From CAZDUS01 sp964535015 (GTDB lineage: Bacteria; Verrucomicrobiota; Kiritimatiellia; CAIKKV01; CAITUY01): a DNA stretch of 32,567 nt. The number at the start of each line of letters is the position of its first letter. Within the stretch, counting starts at the first letter, position 1. Under the pieces are notes generated by a model that was not told the origin of the DNA, searched no databases, and saw only the letters and a list, made by a program, of their open reading frames with translations. Made by a program: the position numbers and the translations under genes. Positions 1 to 11,200 of the stretch are shown in pieces. The stretch is from positions 1-32,567 of the forward strand of contig CAZHRU010000024.1 in NCBI GenBank assembly GCA_964535015.1. The letters are read 5' to 3'.

Positions 1-97
1 ACCATTAACCATGAACCATCCCCCCCACCCCCATCAACCATTAACCATGAACCATTCCCCCCACCCCCATCAACCATTAACCATCAACCATTAACCA
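1..97. repeat. 36-bp minisatellite built of CCATNAA heptamers
   Basis: About 2.7 copies of a 36-bp unit start at positions 1, 37 and 73. Each unit contains heptamers of the CCATTAA/CCATGAA/CCATCAA type followed by a C-rich tract. The last unit is heptamers only and ends against the stop codon of the L,D-transpeptidase gene. The array continues to the window edge, so its true length is unknown. The same heptamers recur upstream of and inside ygiQ at 30540-30565, 31047-31070 and 31431-31453, so this is a dispersed repeat type in this genome. Its function is unknown. Confidence 0.9.
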
Positions 98-967
98 TCA
101 TTCCTGTATGGTCACCGGTGTGCCTACAGGGACAATGTCGAACAACTCCTCCACATCCTCGTTTTTCATCCGGATACAACCGGCGCTTTCCGACTTCCCA
201 ATCGAGTCGTTGTCCCAGGTCCCGTGAATTCCATATCCCGTCACTGCGGGAGTTGCCCCGGTGGCCTTCATCGCCATCCATCGCGTCCCCAAAATGTTCT
301 CCTTGTCCCCGAAGGGCACCGTCTTGCCGTCATCCCGCCACCAGACCGGTTCCTTGATCCGGTCGGTCACCACAAACGTCCCCAGCGGCGTCCGATCATA
401 CTTTCCTGTCCCCACACGGTACCGCTTGAAGAACCGGCCATTGGCGGTCAACAGGAGGTCATTACGGGCCTTGCTGACCACAATGGCCATCTTCCCACTG
501 AACACGCGCAGACGTTTGCCAGGATAGATGACATCCGGCCGTTTGAGTTCATTGGCCTGCACAATCAATTCAACCGTGGTCCCGTTCTTGCCGGCAATAG
601 ACTTGACCGAATCGCCCGCCTGCACCACATAATCCAATTTCTCGGCCATCGGCCATGGTTTGCGGATCAATTCCAGGTTCACCGCCGCCAATTTGGCCTC
701 CACCTTGCCCCGCAGGACCTCGTCCGGCGTCGCCGCCAGGGACCCCAACCACTTCTCCCGCGCTTCAGACGGTTTGCCCGCCTTACTCAACGCATCCGCC
801 TCCTCCGCAAGTTGGTCGGCCGAAGGAGTGGTCGCATTAGTCACCACGGGCACCGCCACCGCAGGAGCAACAGGTGGTGCCATCGGGGCCTCCGGCAAAG
901 CCTCGGCAAACACCCCCTGACAGGTCACCCACACACCAAGAACCGCAAAACCACTTAAACACTTCAT
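98..967 (-). CDS. Secreted LysM-domain L,D-transpeptidase (YkuD family)
   Basis: This is a predicted cell-wall enzyme that forms or edits peptidoglycan cross-links through a catalytic cysteine. Numbering below starts at a TTG two codons upstream. The protein has an N-terminal signal sequence (about 1-23, ending VFAEA), a Pro/Ala/Val-rich linker, a short helical region (52-100), a LysM peptidoglycan-binding motif (about 113-158, YVVQAGDSVKSIA) and a YkuD domain (about 161-290). The active-site signature is visible: H250-G251, then S263-A-G-C266-I-R268. I chose the ATG at 965-967 because a GGAGG lies 8 bases before it; the TTG at 971-973 is too close to that site. The gene probably has its own promoter (999-1028). 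Its TGA stop lies at the edge of the heptamer array. The family assignment is firm, but the specific cross-linking or lipoprotein-attachment role is not resolved. Confidence 0.93.
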   Translation of the reverse strand: MKCLSGFAVLGVWVTCQGVFAEALPEAPMAPPVAPAVAVPVVTNATTPSADQLAEEADALSKAGKPSEAREKWLGSLAATPDEVLRGKVEAKLAAVNLELIRKPWPMAEKLDYVVQAGDSVKSIAGKNGTTVELIVQANELKRPDVIYPGKRLRVFSGKMAIVVSKARNDLLLTANGRFFKRYRVGTGKYDRTPLGTFVVTDRIKEPVWWRDDGKTVPFGDKENILGTRWMAMKATGATPAVTGYGIHGTWDNDSIGKSESAGCIRMKNEDVEELFDIVPVGTPVTIQE

Positions 968-998
968 GATCAATCCCTCCTTTACGGAACAGGGGTGT

Positions 999-1028
999 AA
1001 TCTACCCGATAAACGCGCCTAATGGCAA
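999..1028 (-). promoter_or_regulatory. Possible sigma-70-like promoter for the L,D-transpeptidase gene
   Basis: Read on the minus strand, a TTGCCA -35 box (1023-1028) is followed by an 18-base spacer and a TAGATT -10 box (999-1004). This would give a leader of about 25 bases before the ATG at 967. The preceding gene ends in a terminator, so an independent promoter is expected here. The call rests on consensus match only. Confidence 0.4.
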
Positions 1029-1051
1029 AGGCAAAGGGAGCATGAAGAAAG

Positions 1052-1061
1052 AGTCGCGACT
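1052..1061. other. 10-bp perfect palindrome upstream of the L,D-transpeptidase promoter
   Basis: AGTCGCGACT is a perfect 10-bp palindrome lying about 25 bp upstream of the proposed -35 box, between that promoter and the preceding terminator. It could be an operator half of a dimeric regulator. A palindrome this short also occurs by chance. Confidence 0.25.
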
Positions 1062-1085
1062 TTCCGTCCCCTCCCAACCCCCTTC

Positions 1086-1129
1086 AAAACAAGAAAGGCC
1101 GGATCCCGACGATTGATCAGGTTCCGGCC
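1086..1129 (-). terminator. Rho-independent terminator of the lipoprotein gene
   Basis: On the minus strand the stem GGCCGGAACC (1120-1129) pairs with GGATCCGGCC (1097-1106), with one mismatched pair. A 13-base loop separates the arms, and the T-rich tail TTTCTTGTTTT follows directly. It begins about 25 bp after the stop codon of the 1154-2176 gene, which is the expected position for an intrinsic terminator. Confidence 0.8.
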
Positions 1130-1153
1130 CATTCGGAATAGTCTCAACCCCAC

Positions 1154-2176
1154 TTACGGCGTGGTCGGTGTGGTCGTTGTAGTGGAAACACTAACCGGAG
1201 CCGCCTGCCCATTAATGTCGCCCGTCTTTCCATTACTCTCAATCCAGGTTCCCATAATCCGCCGATCCGACAACTGCATACTGGTCGTCGTCCCGTCATC
1301 CGCCGTCACCGCACCGGCAATCGTCGCCTGGAACGTTCCCACCATCTTGACGTCGATGTTGGCCGCACTGCGCCCCTTGGCCTCGAACTGCCCCATGATT
1401 TGATCGCCATTCGAATAAGTGGCATACGTCGAATCCTGATCCGAACCGCCCGTAGACCGGATGCTCCCAAAACTGCCCTGATAAGTACTGCCGTTGTTGT
1501 CAACAATCTGCAACTTGTTGCCTTCCTGCGCAACGTTGAAGACGTAGATGGTAACTTTGGTTGCTCCTGATGCAGGTCCCGATGAACCGGAACCACTTGA
1601 CCCTGACGAGGTTCCTGTACTTTCATAAAGGTAACTGAGAGTAACAGAAACAGTCAAAGTGGAACCACTTGATGGGATACCGGGCGGAACCAACAATATG
1701 GACCATACGCCCGTATCGTATTCAATGGTTCCTTCGACAGCCGCGACTTGAGCAACGCCTTCCAAGAGAATGCTCCCCTCCAAATGCCCCGATCCATCAT
1801 CAGAAAAGAAACCATTTCCATCACCACCGAATGCTATAGTTAAAGAACCTGGTTTGACAGGTTTGCCATTGGTACTCCCGGTGAAGAGCCGCTGGACTCC
1901 GTTGGCCGGAACCGTCCTCGAACCATCAGATTCGCCATTGACGGTAACATAACTTCCCGATGTACCGCCGCCACCATCGCCCGTATCTGTTACAACCGTT
2001 CCGGTGTACTGACTCACCAGCAACCCGCCGCCACCCGCTCCCCGGTAACTTCCGCTAAAGTTGACGAAATTATACCGGTCATTCCAGGAGTTACCCTCGC
2101 CGCCGCCTTGCCACTCACACCCCATCAACCCGACGCCAAGGCAAATCACCAGTGTGTTTCGGATTACGTTCTTCAT
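1154..2176 (-). CDS. Predicted surface lipoprotein, unknown function
   Basis: This is a 340-residue protein with a lipoprotein signal peptide: a basic N-terminus, a hydrophobic stretch and the lipobox L-M-G-C20. It should be lipid-anchored, probably at the outer membrane because E follows the cysteine. Starting at the ATG 2174-2176 gives a good ribosome site (AGAGAGGAA, 6 bases before the ATG). A longer frame from 2227 would put 17 residues before the signal peptide and is unlikely. Two probable beta-rich halves (about 35-190 and 210-325) are joined by a Ser/Gly linker (about 187-207). The C-terminus is Thr-rich (VSTTTTTPTTP). No enzymatic motif is recognised. It follows the 6002-residue gene and ends in a clear terminator, so it may be a partner or anchor of that protein. 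This is inference from position only. Confidence 0.8.
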   Translation of the reverse strand: MKNVIRNTLVICLGVGLMGCEWQGGGEGNSWNDRYNFVNFSGSYRGAGGGGLLVSQYTGTVVTDTGDGGGGTSGSYVTVNGESDGSRTVPANGVQRLFTGSTNGKPVKPGSLTIAFGGDGNGFFSDDGSGHLEGSILLEGVAQVAAVEGTIEYDTGVWSILLVPPGIPSSGSTLTVSVTLSYLYESTGTSSGSSGSGSSGPASGATKVTIYVFNVAQEGNKLQIVDNNGSTYQGSFGSIRSTGGSDQDSTYATYSNGDQIMGQFEAKGRSAANIDVKMVGTFQATIAGAVTADDGTTTSMQLSDRRIMGTWIESNGKTGDINGQAAPVSVSTTTTTPTTP

Positions 2177-2205
2177 CTCACAGTTCCTCTCTTTTGACTT
2201 TCTGA

Positions 2206-2234
2206 AACCTACGAAAACAGCCGTCATTGGTCAA
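2206..2234 (-). promoter_or_regulatory. Possible promoter for the lipoprotein gene
   Basis: On the minus strand TTGACC (2229-2234), a 17-base spacer and TAGGTT (2206-2211) match a sigma-70-type promoter reasonably at -35 and weakly at -10. The gap between the giant gene and the lipoprotein gene shows no terminator, so the lipoprotein could be read both from upstream and from this site. Confidence 0.35.
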
Positions 2235-2248
2235 TCGTTATAAACCCG

Positions 2249-5200
2249 CTACTTTACAACCACACGATAGAACCGCACATCGGCCGCCGATTCTTCGGCG
2301 TAGACATGGTCCGCCGCGCCTGCGAACAACCCGCCGCTGGACACGTCATGCCACACATTCAGGTCATCACTGTACTGCACCTGATACGACACACCGGCCT
2401 GACCTGCCCATGTGAGGCTGAACAATCCCTGCCCCGGCATCATGATCGCCACGTCGGTAATCCGCAACCCTTCCGCCGCCAACAGGGGCGAAGTCCGCGT
2501 TACCAACACTTCCTGGGCATCGGTGAGACCATCCTCATCCGCATCGCCGTTCGGATTCAACGGATCAAACCCGTTTTGAATCTCAAAACCATCCGACAAC
2601 CCGTCGCCATCCGTATCCACCACCGTCGGATTCAGGTCCGTCCCTTCACTCATGGAACTCGCCGGATAGGGTTCATAGTGGTTGATATTCCCACGCCCAC
2701 TCGCCAGCCAGGCGGCAATCGTAAGGTTGCTGTCCGCCGCCCTCGCCACCACATAGTCGGAGTAGGTGATCTCAAACACGTCGTCCAAGCCATCCCCATC
2801 ATAGTCCGCCTTGGTCGGATCCAGGTCATACGGTTCAATCTCGTAGTTCCGCAACAAGGTCAAGGTGTTCGACCCGACATCGTAGGCGCCGCGCCCCAGT
2901 GTGCCGTAGTACATCCACTCCCAACTGTCCGGCAACTGGTCATCATCGGTGTCGCGATCACGAATCACCACCTGGATGTTCTCGACCGATATGCCCGCCT
3001 GGCCCGACAGGTCAACCCGCAACGGCGTGTAGGCCGTTCCCGTGGCCGGATGCCGCGCAAAGCCCATCGGTTCAAACGCATCCAACGTGCGGTTGCCATT
3101 CATGTCAATGAACGCCCTCACGTAGTACGCCTTGTTCCTGAGCCCACTGAGCAAGTAGTTGCCCTTCTTCGCCGACGGCGTATTGGTATTGCAGTTGTAG
3201 GAGATCTGCACCTGTCCATCCGCCACGCCACTGAAGCCCGCCGACTCAAACGTCTGGACAATCACCGTCAGATTGTTCGTCTGCCCGGCCCCATACCCCT
3301 TCGACACCTTGCCGAAGTAGTACACCTCGCCGGCAATCGACGAGGATGTGGTCGGCTGCACGTTGAAGTTGATCGCGCTCCACGCAGAGTACTGGGATTG
3401 CGTACTGAGCGTAGCCGCTTGTATACGGACCCAGTATCGTCCATTGGTCCAGGTGGACGATGCATAGGTACCATTACTCGGAATATAGTTGTCGCCCACA
3501 TAGATCGGTAACGCAACTTTGCTGACCCCTTCTGTGTCAACGTATGGCACAATATTTGTCGAGGAAATGACCGGATTCACGTTCGTCGCCAAGGCAATCT
3601 GCAGTCGATAGGCCGTTGCGTTTGTATCCCGTTGGAACTCAATCTCGTTTCTGGCATATGCGAACATAGTGTCATGCGGCGTCACTACAGTCGGAGCAAC
3701 AAGCGAGACTGCCGGAATAATCGGATTGATGTTGGTGAAGTACCCCAAGGTATCATTCGTGTAAATCATCATAACCTTGACACCTAAACCACCACCATAA
3801 TAACCAGCCGCAAGCCAGTCACCCTCATGGAAGTAATTCCTTGGAACGGCCATAATCCGATTAATACTCGGTGAGCCAACCGTGATAATATACTTGGAAA
3901 CCAAGGGATTCGCAGGCCAGGAAACCCGCGGATACCCCGGCATCGAATCGGTCAGCCCGATCTCCACGTTATTGATCGTCCCCCACCCCATGTTCAAGGG
4001 CTGGAATTGGGCGATACCCGCCGGTTCCGTCTCGGGTTCCCACGTGCCGCTGCCATCCACGTCCAGATAGCCGAACACGTAATTGTTTCCGCCATGGATG
4101 TGGCCGGAGGTAAACGTCGAGACATCCTGCGCCGACTGGGTCATCTCAAGGGTCGCGTCCGGATATCCATCCATCGTTGCCTTATGATAGAAGGTCAACG
4201 CCACCACCGCCGACCCGGCATTGGTACCGCCACCCAGCGCTTCCTCCAGCGTAGGGCCCAAACGGCCACTGTACCGGACGTGCATCGAGACCGTCGGGGT
4301 CGGATACTCGGTGCCGTCCAACGGGTCAGTCCCCGTCATGAATTCGGCATAGTTATCCCATCCGTCCTCGTCCGGATCGAGATTGGCGTCATAGTACGCC
4401 GGATCCAATCCGCGCTTGCCCGTCGTCGGACAGGGGCCCCGATACTGGATTTCCCAGTCGTCCGCAATCCCGTCCCCGTCATCGAACTGCTCACCCCAGG
4501 TGCGGTATCCGGGTCCACGCCGACTGTCATAGTCGCCAAACCCGTCACCGTCCGAATCGAAGTACCACGGGTGCGTCCCCGCCAGCATTTCGTAGAGGTT
4601 CCCCAATCCGTCGCCATCCGGATCGCCATAACCGCCATTGATTCCGGTGGCATCATAGGGATTCAACCCATTCGCCAATTCCCATGCGTCCGGCAACCCG
4701 TCGGCATCCGTATCCTCATCCAGCAACGGCGCCGCATTGGTGTTGAACAACGCCCCGTCGAGAACCGCCGCATGGCCCCACACGGTCCACCAGTCATTGC
4801 TGTACTGGAAGTTCTGCGCCGTCAATCCACCGTCATCAAACCGGAAGGCCGACAGGAAATCAGCCGGCGGATACGCCGGAGGCGCCGGAGGCGGTGTCGG
4901 CCCACCCGGTGTCTCTTCAGTCCCGTAGAGGGCGCGGATGCCGTCAATGTCATCCTGAGCCAACACCGCTGGCGTACTGCCGCTGTAGAACGGATACATC
5001 ACCGCGCTCGGATCATCCGAATGACCCAGCCCGAGGCAATGGCCCATCTCATGCAACGCCACGTATTCCACGTCAATGCCGCCCCCTGGCCCCACGGCCC
5101 ACGTCTCCGCCTCATCAAAGTGCAGGTCACCCGCAATGGGTTCCGGATTGATGTCGTTCGGGAAGAACCCGTGCGCCAACACGCCACTGGGCCCGTCGAA

Positions 5201-8200
5201 CGGACCACCATCCCCATGGTCACCGTTGTACCAGGCGATGTCGAACGAGTACGGTTGCGCCGCCGTCGGCGTCTCGGTGAACGTCAACGCCGCCACCGCC
5301 GCCCACTTCGCACACTGGCTGCTGACCGCCGTGCGCGCGTCCGCCGCCGGCAGGTCAGGCGTCACGTTGACAAAGTGGTACTTGAGATCGGCCGAACCCA
5401 ATCCGGGTCCATCCCAGCCCACCCCCTGCACTGCAAACGGAGCCGACTCCACCCCATCCACCAGGTTGTCGGCAAGATAGTGCACCGCCCCCCCGGTCGT
5501 CAGAAACTCCGCCGCCGGCAATATCCAAGCCACCCCGTTGTTCGCGGCCAGCGCCAGCAGTTGCGCATCACTCGCCGTCACCACCAGATAGGTCCCGCCC
5601 AGATATCCACTGCCATGCGGCGTCGCTCCCGCCGCCTGCACCGCCTGTACCGCTTCGGCCCCCGGCACATCGCCGAAGAACTTGACCAGCACCTTGCGGG
5701 ATGCCTTCGTGCCATCCACACCCAGTTTCGCGGACACCTTGTCCTGCACCCCCAGCACCCCGGCCCACCGAACCGCACTCCCCAGACTTTCCAGTTGGCT
5801 CCGGGTGGCCTTGATGACGCGTGTCGTACCGTTCACATAACTCACCACACTCAACCCCTGCTTGCCAACGGTCGCCTTGGCCTCGGCCGTGGAGGCGAAT
5901 TGAACCAGCGCGCGTACCGGCGTATCCGCACCCAACGCCTGCAACTCAGCGGACAACCCCATCCCGGTCACAATCATGCGGTTCTTCAGCATGATCGTTC
6001 CCGTCGAAGGCATCCCGGGGATTCCATCCGGCGCCCGGTACCGGGACAGGATATTGACCGCCGGCACCGCCGTCTTCCAGATGCGAACCTCATCCATCAA
6101 CCCGCGATATCCCTGCGACACCGCACCCGACGACCTGGCTGCACCGATCGTGACTTCATCACGCCAGTGATTCGTGTTCGCGCCAAACACCGTCGGAGGC
6201 ACCAACGCGCCATCACTGCGATACGCCGCCAACTTGCCGTTGACATAGAGCGACAGCGTGTTGGAGGCGCGGTTGTAACTACCCGCCAGATGCGTCCAGA
6301 CCCCCGTCGAAACCGCCAGCGGCTGCAGACCGTTGGTATGGTCGGTCAACCCCGTCCCATCCAGACGGATCTGATTCTCCGTATATCCCGTGGTCAACGC
6401 ATAGCGGACATAAGGCCGTAACGCACCCGCCATGGCGTTGGTCGCCAGACCCATTTCGTAGTTGATGCCGCTATCACCAGCCGCAAACCCGCCCACGTAC
6501 CGACTCAGCAACACACTGCCCGTATTAGTGGTGGGGTTCACCCACATCTCAACCGTCCAGTCCTCGGACATCATCTTGTTGTCCGGCGGCACGATCACAC
6601 GGGCGCTCCCGTTGAAACTCATGGACCGCGGCATCATCGGGCTCAATGGATTCAGCGGATCGCTGACCCCGACCGGAGGCCGACTGGTGGCAGGACGACT
6701 GGCGTCATACACCATGTCCACCACTCCAACCACTTCCTCGTAGTCGGACACGCCGTCATCATCGGTATCCTTGTTGTTCGGCAACGTCTGGCGTTCCTGC
6801 TCTTCCTTGTTGGAGAGTTTGTCGCCATCAGCGTCCTCATTACCGTCCGTAATGCCGTCGTTGTCCGTATCCGCATCCGCCGGATGGGTTCCCGAATAGT
6901 ACTCGTACAGATTGGAGAGACCGTCCCCGTCGGCATCGCCCGCCGCCCCATCCACGCCAGTCGTGTTGTTCGGATCAAGACCGTTTTCGACTTCCCACCA
7001 GTCCGGCATCCCGTCGCCATCGCTGTCGATGCGTCCGTACTGCACTGGCGTGTCCGCCGGCGCATTGGTCATCACCGCATTCCCCATCAGGGTGCCCGCC
7101 TGAACCCAGCCGGTCATCCAATCCTTGGTGATGTTCATGCCAAAGTCCTCGACCTGGCCGGTTCTCCATGCGGGATGCCCGCTGGTCCCCGCCGCCGCCG
7201 TGCCATCGTCAAACCGGTAGTAACTCACCGGCGGTGTATTGCTCGCCATCCCGAGTCCAATTCCGAACATATCGGCCTGCACCGTCAGAGCCACCAACGC
7301 CTCGGCCCGGATCGCCACTTCATCCATGTACCCAGCCAGCCCGGACCCGACCCGGATATCCACCGGCCCGATGCCCGACACCTTGGGCCGCTTGCCCGTC
7401 AGAACCCTGCCGTTCTCGGCACCATTGACATAAACCGTCAATCCGTTGTCAGGCGAGAAACTCGCCGCCACATGCGTCCAGGCCGCCGGAGCCACCACCA
7501 CCGTCGAGGTCACCGCAACGTTGCCAGACAGATCACCCGGCGTGAACATCGCCACCACGCGACCGGCCGTATCGAGACCGAGGTAGTAGTTGTATGCGTC
7601 GGTCTGCACCTGACGGCTCACCAGCATCGCCGCTGAACCCAGCGAAGTCGGACGGATCCATGCCTCCACCGTCCAAGACTCCAGCGCAAACCGCACTTCA
7701 TCCGGCACCGCCACATACGACCCCGCCGCGCCGTTCAATTGCAGGACGCGATCGGTCAACGGACTAAGTGAATTCACCGCCGAACTACCACGATTCGCCT
7801 CGGCGCCGTCACTGATGCCGTCATCGTCCGTATCCGGCAGCAACGGATGACTCCCCTTATCCTGTTCCGTCTGGTTTGGCGACCCGTCATTGTCTGGGTC
7901 CTCGGCATTGTCAAGGATGCCGTCATTGTCACTATCCGCATCCTTCGGGTTCGTGTTGGCGTAGTACTCGTACAGGTTAGTCAACCCGTCCTTGTCCAGA
8001 TCCGCTCCCGCATCCATGTCCTTGCCCGCACCAAACAACCGCTCCCACCAGTTCGGCAACCCGTCATCGTCAGAATCAATCAGGGCCAACACTGGGGCGG
8101 CATCCGTACACGTCACATCATCATTGTGCCCGTCGGCGCCACCGCCCGCGGCGATATCGTCACCCGTGCCCCAGATGCCATCCGGGCCCGGCTTGGCATC

Positions 8201-11200
8201 CGTCAAGACGTCAGGCAACAGACCGCCGAGATCAAACCGGCGATCCATCCCCATCACCGCATCCTCGATCCCGCGACCGCCATCATCAAACCGGTAGCAC
8301 GCCACCAGAGTATCACTGGGCTCAATCACCTTATGCATTACAGACCGCACGGCGCCGCCATTGCGGGCGCGCGACCAGAGCCGCAGTTCATCCAACTTGC
8401 AACTCGTGAACACCTGCAACGGATCCGTATCATAGGTGTCAACCGTCAGATGGCCGGCCCCGACCGCGCGGGTTTCCAACACCTGCTGCGCCACCGTCAA
8501 CTGTCCGTTGATGTAGATGCGCAGACTGTTGTCCGTCTGGCTGTATACCCAGGCCAGGTGACTCCATGTGTTCGACGGCAGTGCGCCCGCCGTGGCCACG
8601 TAGATATTTCCCATCCCTAACCCCAACCGCACATACGGCCGATTCGTCGCCAGTCCAACGCTGTAACCCAGACGCCCGTCATTGAGCATATACTTGGCCA
8701 CCGCGCCATTCTGATTGGCGGTGCCGGGTTTGACCCAGGTTTCCACGGTCCACCCCACCAGCGAGGTAATGCCCGTGTTCGGATCGTCATCGTCCGTCGG
8801 CCCGCCCACCGGGGTCCCCGGCGGATTCATCGCACCGGACGGCATGTTGATCGTCGTCACATGCCACCAGGCCGCGGAATTGTTCCCGTTGAAATCGGCG
8901 ATCGGCATGGATTGCGGCCCGAATTCGACGTACTTCTGGCCCGGCCGGCCTTCGAGGACCAACACACGCACCGTGGATTGCGGACTCGCGTTGTTGGCGT
9001 AGTTATTCATCCAGACTTCGTAGTTGCCGTTGGTGCTCATGTTCTGCACCACCGTGACATTCTCCGGACCCGTTCCCGGAGTGTCGTCAATATCCAGGAA
9101 GGACCCCGGTATCTGCGCGGCGATATTACTGGGATAACCGGGACCACCCGAGGTCCAGCCACGATGCCGCCCGAGCGGGTCTACCAACCAGGTGTCCAAG
9201 TCGCCGGGCATGTCCCAAGTCTGCGTCACACGGATATCGGCCCGCGGGAAGTTACCGTTGATGGTCACCGACGCACTGCCCTGCTGCCCGTCAATATCGG
9301 TGGCGATCACCTCCAGGACGTTCGTTCCGGCATTGACGATGATCGTCGAACTGAACGACGCTACCGCGCCGTAATCGGTCACAAAGGCCCCGTTGTTGTA
9401 CAACTTCACCGCCTGCAACGGCACAGCGCTCTGAACACTGCCGCTGACCGTCGTAAAGCGGACGTTGATACTCGCGTTCGACGCGGGTGCAGAAATGGTC
9501 ACCTCCGGCCCGGCCGCCACCGCCTCGGTGGTCACCAGGGCAAAACGCGACACATTCGTCACGTTCGGAGCCATCAGTCCTTTGCCGCTCATCACGAAAC
9601 TGCGGGGAATGGACGGACTGAGCGAATCCACCGGACTGGTCAACTGGCGGTAGATGCCGAAGTTGTCCGCCGGGTCGGGTTTCAGATTGCTGATTTCCAC
9701 GCCGTCCCAATACCCGTCATCATCCGTATCAACAAGACCGGGGTTCGACCCGAACGTCTGCTCATCCCCGTTCGACAGACCATCACCATCCGTATCGTCG
9801 TCGAAATCACTGATGCCCGGGTGGAATGTATCAACCTTGTCCGGATCCGTCCCCGCCAGATATTCATTGAGGTTGCTGAGACCATCGCCGTCGTTGTCGC
9901 CATCCGGATCAACCAGGATGCCGAAGAAGAACATTTCCCACCAATCCGGAATCCCATCCTGATCGGCGTCATTCTTCAGCTCATAGAGCGGCGCCGCATC
10001 GCCCTCATTAAAGACACAGTCCCTGATGGCATAGGGCCAATCCAGCGTGTGGACGAAGTCCTCGGCCCCATAACCGGTCACAACCCCGTTGATCTTGTTC
10101 GTAACGGTCGTGTTCTGACCATCATCAAACATGTAGTAGGCGCGGAGCGGTTTCTGCGATTTCCCCGTCCCTTCCGTCTCCAGCTTGAACCGGAGTTTAC
10201 TCAGGTAAACCACACTGTCGTAGATACTGTCGCCCGTGTCCCCAATCACAAACTTGAGTGTGTGGGTACCGGGTTTCAGTGCCTTGCTGGTGGTCAGCAG
10301 GGGCGTCAACCCGTCATATTCGAACGGCAACGATACCTGGAGTTTCCCTGCCGTGGCCGGGTTGCCCGGATTCCAGATGTCGTTATTGAGTTCGAAGAAG
10401 TTGTTGTTGACCGAGATCGGGTTCCCGTTCTGGTCGAATGAGATGTTCTGGCCATCCAGGAACACCCCGAAATCGTCATTGAACATGGTGTTCACAAACT
10501 CAGGGAACTCCTCTGACCCGAAGAGGAAGTCAAAGGTCACTCCCTTCACGGACGAATCCGAGGTGAAGGTCAACGTCAACGCCACGGCGTCAAAGGTTTG
10601 ACCATCAACCAATGCCGACAGATCTGAATCACCCGGCGTGCCGAACCCCGTTGATTTCTCCCCCGATGTATTGGCGGTGGCTTCCGCATCCTTGACATTA
10701 CCGGAACTCAGGATCACGCCTTTGGCCGGGCGCTCCATCCCGGCTGGCAGTTCAGGGAATCCTTCGAACAAACCTGCCGCCAGACCGGCGCCAGTCAACG
10801 TAACCTGCAGTCCCGAAACCCCCGGCGGCGGCGGCTCCGCGAGAAATGCGTCCAGATAGGTGCTCGCGGCGCTGTTCGAAGAGACCGTGACCGCCGTGGT
10901 CTTGCTGATGTCCACCACATCCTCACGATAGGTCTTGTCGTACCAGGTGAGAATCTCCGTGTCGGTTCGCACTTCGCTCCATACCCGGATCTCGTCAATC
11001 GCTCCGAACACGCCGCCGCCAACCTTCGTCCGGCCTTCACCGTACGCACAGGTCTCCACGGTAACCAGATTCGTTGCCAGAACCCCGTTGACGTACAACG
11101 ACAAGTGCAACGATTCACTGCTGAACGTCCCCGCCAGATAGGTCCAACTGTTGGACGGTATCGCCTGCAGACCGCGCGCCTCATACTGGACTTCGCCCGA

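Noticed and set aside
1..97. CRISPR array
   Set aside because: The units are adjacent 36-bp tandem copies without spacers, and no cas genes are present.
4007..6421. 804-codon open frame on the plus strand
   Set aside because: It is exactly antisense to the duplicated matrixin block. Its translation is Arg/His/Pro-rich with no domain, and a similar antisense frame (11105-13132) lies opposite the other copy. Both follow from the codon composition of the real gene.
8861..10441. 526-codon open frame on the plus strand
   Set aside because: It lies antisense to the giant gene and has no recognisable motif or ribosome site. Its Arg/Ile/Val-rich composition is expected from reversed Asp/Gly codons.
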